The position numbers and the translations under genes are program-made. Below are positions 7,082-9,128 of a stretch of 9,128 bases of DNA, piece by piece. A model generated the notes under the pieces. That model was not told the DNA's origin and did not search any database. It saw only the letters and a program-made list of their open reading frames with translations. This DNA is from Hyphomicrobiales bacterium (lineage in GTDB: Bacteria; Pseudomonadota; Alphaproteobacteria; Rhizobiales; S144-35). The stretch spans positions 1 to 9,128 of the forward strand of contig WGBT01000419.1 in assembly GCA_015494185.1 (NCBI GenBank), read 5' to 3'. Position 1 is the stretch's first letter. Every line of letters starts with the position of its first letter.

Positions 7082-7321
7082 TCATTCACCGCTGCAACAG
7101 CCTGCGCCTTGCTGCTGGATGGGCGGGCAGGGAACCGAACCATAAGAACAAAAAACACAACAGTCCCCCGGCTTGGGCGTCAGCCGTGTGCCACACCCTG
7201 CGCAAGTGTAATAATACTGGCAGGCATTAAGCGGCATTTCTTCCCGGGCCTTGTGCCCACAATGCGGGCAGGTCAGCTCGCTTTCCAAGATCACGCCCAT
7301 ATCATGACTTGTTTCACTCAT
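7082..7321 (-). CDS. GDCCVxC domain-containing small cysteine-rich protein
   Basis: The 79-residue protein has 11 cysteines: C18-x2-C21 (CPHC), C34, C40-x2-C43 (CAGC), then the family signature GDCCVFCSYGS (52-62) with C54, C55 and C58, C65 in VPCPPIQ, and C75-C76 near the end. The name matches the family described as GDCCVxC domain (seleno)proteins, some members of which use selenocysteine at a cysteine position. Here every position is a standard Cys codon. The two CxxC pairs could form a small zinc ribbon, and the GDCCVFC part could bind a metal or act in thiol redox chemistry; both are inferences. From memory, relatives often sit near mercury or metal resistance genes, but none is present here. 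The start is ATG 7321, with AGGA 11 bases upstream. Reading past the final TGA gives only an unrelated tail of about 18 codons. Confidence 0.88.
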   Translation of the reverse strand: MSETSHDMGVILESELTCPHCGHKAREEMPLNACQYYYTCAGCGTRLTPKPGDCCVFCSYGSVPCPPIQQQGAGCCSGE

Positions 7322-7442
7322 GGTTTTATCATTCCTGTTTTATAATTTCTGTTCCGGTTGCCAAAGCACGCGCCTCTTTTAAACTTATACATCATCAACA
7401 TCTAGACAAGCAGCGTGAACAAAACCGGATAGAAAGCCGATC
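7322..7442. promoter_or_regulatory. Divergent promoter region, GDCCVxC gene / acyl-CoA synthetase gene
   Basis: This 121-bp gap separates two genes that point away from each other. An AT-rich patch reads TATAAT at 7341-7346 on the + strand and TATAAA (7338-7343) on the minus strand, so it could serve as a -10 box either way. No good -35 is found at 16-18 bp on either side, so the promoter call is weak. No strong inverted repeat for a regulator is seen. Confidence 0.3.
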
Positions 7443-8918
7443 ATGACCCTTTTTGCAGCCATTGCCAAGACCTTAGCCCAAGCCCCCCAGCGCCGCTGTC
7501 TGACAACCCGCAATGATGAGCCGTGGCTGGCCCGCGATCTTCTTAAACAAACCGAACATATCGCCGGCGCGCTTGCGGGGCTTGGCATTGGCGCGGGGCA
7601 ACGTGTGCTGGTCAAATATCCCAAATCGCCGGATTTGGTTCTGCTTTATCTTGCAACCTTGCGCCTTGGGGCGGTGTTCGTACCCATAAGCCCCGATCAG
7701 ACCGAACCGGAAACCGATTACATCCTTACCGATGTCAAACCGCACCTGCTCATCTGCCACGATCATGAATCGGCGGCTTTTCAAAAACGGCAAAGCTTGG
7801 TCAAGGTAATCTCGATGGCAAGGCTTCGCAACAGCCCTCCAGCGCCCCTTCCGTCCCAGCAGGCCACGGCCGAAGCGCCTGCGGCCATTCTTTACACCTC
7901 CGGCACCACCGGACGCCCCAAGGGCGCCGTTCTTCGCCATGACAATTTGCTGCAAAATGCCAAAGTGCTGCTTTCGGCCTGGCAGATCAGCAACCAAGAT
8001 CGTTTGCTGCATGTGCTGCCGATGCATCACACCCATGGGCTGTTCGTCGCCCTCAACCCGCTATTACTGGCCGGCGCCGAAATCGTGCTGCGCGATCAAT
8101 TTTCCGCCCGGAAAACCCTCGAAGATCTGGCTCGCTGCACCCTGTTCATGGGGGTGCCCACCCACTATGCCAGACTGTTGCAACAACCGGAATTGGCACA
8201 CACGGAACTCACCCAAATCAGGCTTTTTATTTCTGGCTCCGCCCCGCTTCCCAAAGCTCTATCCGATGCCTTTTTTGCGAAAACTGGACAGCGGATTTTA
8301 GAACGCTATGGCATGACCGAAACCGGTATGCTGACCTCCAATCCATTGAATGGCAAGCGCAAGGCTGGCACGGTTGGCCGTCCCCTCGAAGGGGTCGGTA
8401 TCCGGATAAGAACGCCCTCCAACACCCGCATCGGCGAAGTGGAAGTCAAGGGGCGGAACGTGTTTTCAGGCTATTGGCGCAAACCGCAAGCCACCCGTGA
8501 AGCCTTCACCGAAGATGGCTATTTCAAGACCGGTGATCTGGGCTATTTCGATTCCGAGGGTTACCTTCACCTGTTGGCCCGCCGCAGCGATTTGATCATC
8601 AGTGGCGGACTGAACATCTATCCCGCCGAAGTCGAAGAGGCGATTTCAAGTCTTGAGGGGGTGGAGGAAGTTGCCGTGATCGGCGTGCCCCATCCAGATT
8701 TTGGCGAAGCCGTGGTTGCGGTTGTGGCCGGTAACATTGTGGCCCCTGCCCTTGCCACCATCAAAGCACATTTAAGCGGCAGGCTTTCCAGCTACAAACA
8801 CCCCAAACATGTGGTCAAACTCAACGCCTTGCCCCGCAACAGAATGGGAAAAGTCGAAAAACACCGCCTGCGGCAACAATTTGCCAATCTGTTGACAACC
8901 AATCCGATAAAATTTTAA
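7443..8918 (+). CDS. Malonyl-CoA synthetase-like acyl-CoA ligase (MatB type)
   Basis: This 491-residue protein is an adenylate-forming (ANL) enzyme: it activates a carboxylic acid with ATP and transfers it to coenzyme A. Visible motifs are the P-loop YTSGTTGRPKG (151-161), MHHTHGLF (194-201), FMGVPTHYARLL, SGSAPLP (264-270), ERYGMTET (287-294), KTGDLG (362-367), ISGGLNIYPAEVEE and PRNRMGKVEK with the catalytic lysine K470. SGSAPLP, HTHGLFVA and ILERYGMTETGM...NP resemble the malonyl-CoA synthetase MatB more than long-chain fatty acyl or acetyl-CoA ligases, so malonate is the best guess; methylmalonate or another short dicarboxylate remains possible. Length is close to the roughly 500 of MatB. 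No malonyl-CoA decarboxylase or malonate carrier is in the window. The ribosome-binding site is weak (AGAAAG six bases upstream). Family confidence is high; substrate confidence is about 0.65. Confidence 0.9.
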   Translation: MTLFAAIAKTLAQAPQRRCLTTRNDEPWLARDLLKQTEHIAGALAGLGIGAGQRVLVKYPKSPDLVLLYLATLRLGAVFVPISPDQTEPETDYILTDVKPHLLICHDHESAAFQKRQSLVKVISMARLRNSPPAPLPSQQATAEAPAAILYTSGTTGRPKGAVLRHDNLLQNAKVLLSAWQISNQDRLLHVLPMHHTHGLFVALNPLLLAGAEIVLRDQFSARKTLEDLARCTLFMGVPTHYARLLQQPELAHTELTQIRLFISGSAPLPKALSDAFFAKTGQRILERYGMTETGMLTSNPLNGKRKAGTVGRPLEGVGIRIRTPSNTRIGEVEVKGRNVFSGYWRKPQATREAFTEDGYFKTGDLGYFDSEGYLHLLARRSDLIISGGLNIYPAEVEEAISSLEGVEEVAVIGVPHPDFGEAVVAVVAGNIVAPALATIKAHLSGRLSSYKHPKHVVKLNALPRNRMGKVEKHRLRQQFANLLTTNPIKF

Positions 8919-8996
8919 CCAAAACATAAAATCGTGCCAGCAAGCCTTGACCTTACGGCACAGACCGTTCAATCAACATAAAAGCTTCCAAGAGAT

Positions 8997-9128
8997 ATGG
9001 AAAGCATGAACGGCCGATCAACAAGAGCCTCTGGCATCATTTGCGATATTGGGGGCTCAAAACTATTCTCTCCGGAGGCTTCCACTTCGGCAAAGGGCGC
9101 AAGCAGACGGCGCGGGACTTATGAAAAC
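8997..9128 (+). CDS. Start of an unassigned gene, possibly ROK/glucokinase-type sugar kinase (3' partial)
   Basis: From ATG 8997 (or ATG 9006, same frame) the frame stays open for 44 codons to the right edge; an in-frame TAA at 8979-8981 limits the start. The sequence GIICDIGGSKL (residues 13-23) looks like the phosphate-1 loop of ROK-family kinases and glucokinases (normally DIGGTK or DIGGTN), which also lies near the N-terminus. The following residues are Ser/Ala/Arg-rich and do not clearly continue that fold, so the assignment is tentative. It lies 78 bp after the acyl-CoA ligase gene. The gap (8919-8996) has only a weak GTGCC/GGCAC repeat (8934-8938/8957-8961) and no clear terminator. Neither start has a well-spaced ribosome-binding site. 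An incidental open frame cannot be excluded. Confidence 0.4.
   Translation, partial: MESMNGRSTRASGIICDIGGSKLFSPEASTSAKGASRRRGTYEN

Noticed and set aside
7025..7084. Possible selenocysteine read-through of the TGA ending the GDCCVxC gene
   Set aside because: The extension is about 18 codons with no cysteine context or family resemblance and ends at another TGA; all family cysteine positions are already present as Cys.
7473..8036. 187-codon minus-strand open frame inside the acyl-CoA ligase gene
   Set aside because: It is antisense to a well-conserved ANL domain, its translation resembles no family, and such frames are common opposite C/G-ending codons.
8947..8982. TTGACC as a -35 box upstream of the right-edge frame
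   Set aside because: No acceptable -10 hexamer occurs at 16-18 bp; the nearest AT-rich match is 22 bp or more away.

Overview
The window looks like chromosomal DNA of an alphaproteobacterium, probably close to the Rhodospirillales. It has moderately high G+C, strong C/G preference at third codon positions, a divergent comEC/gltX pair as found in many Alphaproteobacteria, and a ThiE of the alphaproteobacterial subtype. That placement is an inference from gene content. No rRNA, tRNA, CRISPR array, insertion sequence or integrase gene is visible, and most of the window reads as ordinary core or soft-core genome.

Layout. Positions 1-1452 (+) hold the 3' end of a large surface or secreted protein with cadherin/Ig-like and VCBS repeats and an unusual C-terminal region. 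A 228-bp intergenic stretch with a perfect 26-bp palindrome and other inverted repeats separates it from the convergent thiE (1681-2304, -). thiE follows comEC (2312-4675 or 4744, -) with only 7 nt between them, so the two probably form an operon. gltX (4786-6216, +) is divergent from comEC. Between gltX and the convergent DUF805 membrane protein gene (6425-6910, -) lies a compound hairpin region with two mutually exclusive pairings. Next comes a small cysteine-rich GDCCVxC-family gene (7082-7321, -), then a divergent malonyl-CoA synthetase-like gene (7443-8918, +). The start of a further + strand reading frame, possibly a sugar kinase of the ROK/glucokinase type, runs off the right edge.

Functions. 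The genes do not form one pathway. They cover cell-surface structure, thiamine synthesis, DNA uptake, glutamyl-tRNA supply, a small thiol-rich protein and acyl-CoA activation. I see no clear new multi-gene system. The items most worth a second look are the switchable hairpin after gltX, the 11-cysteine GDCCVxC protein, the in-frame 15-bp duplication at the end of thiE, and the undefined C-terminal region of the surface protein.
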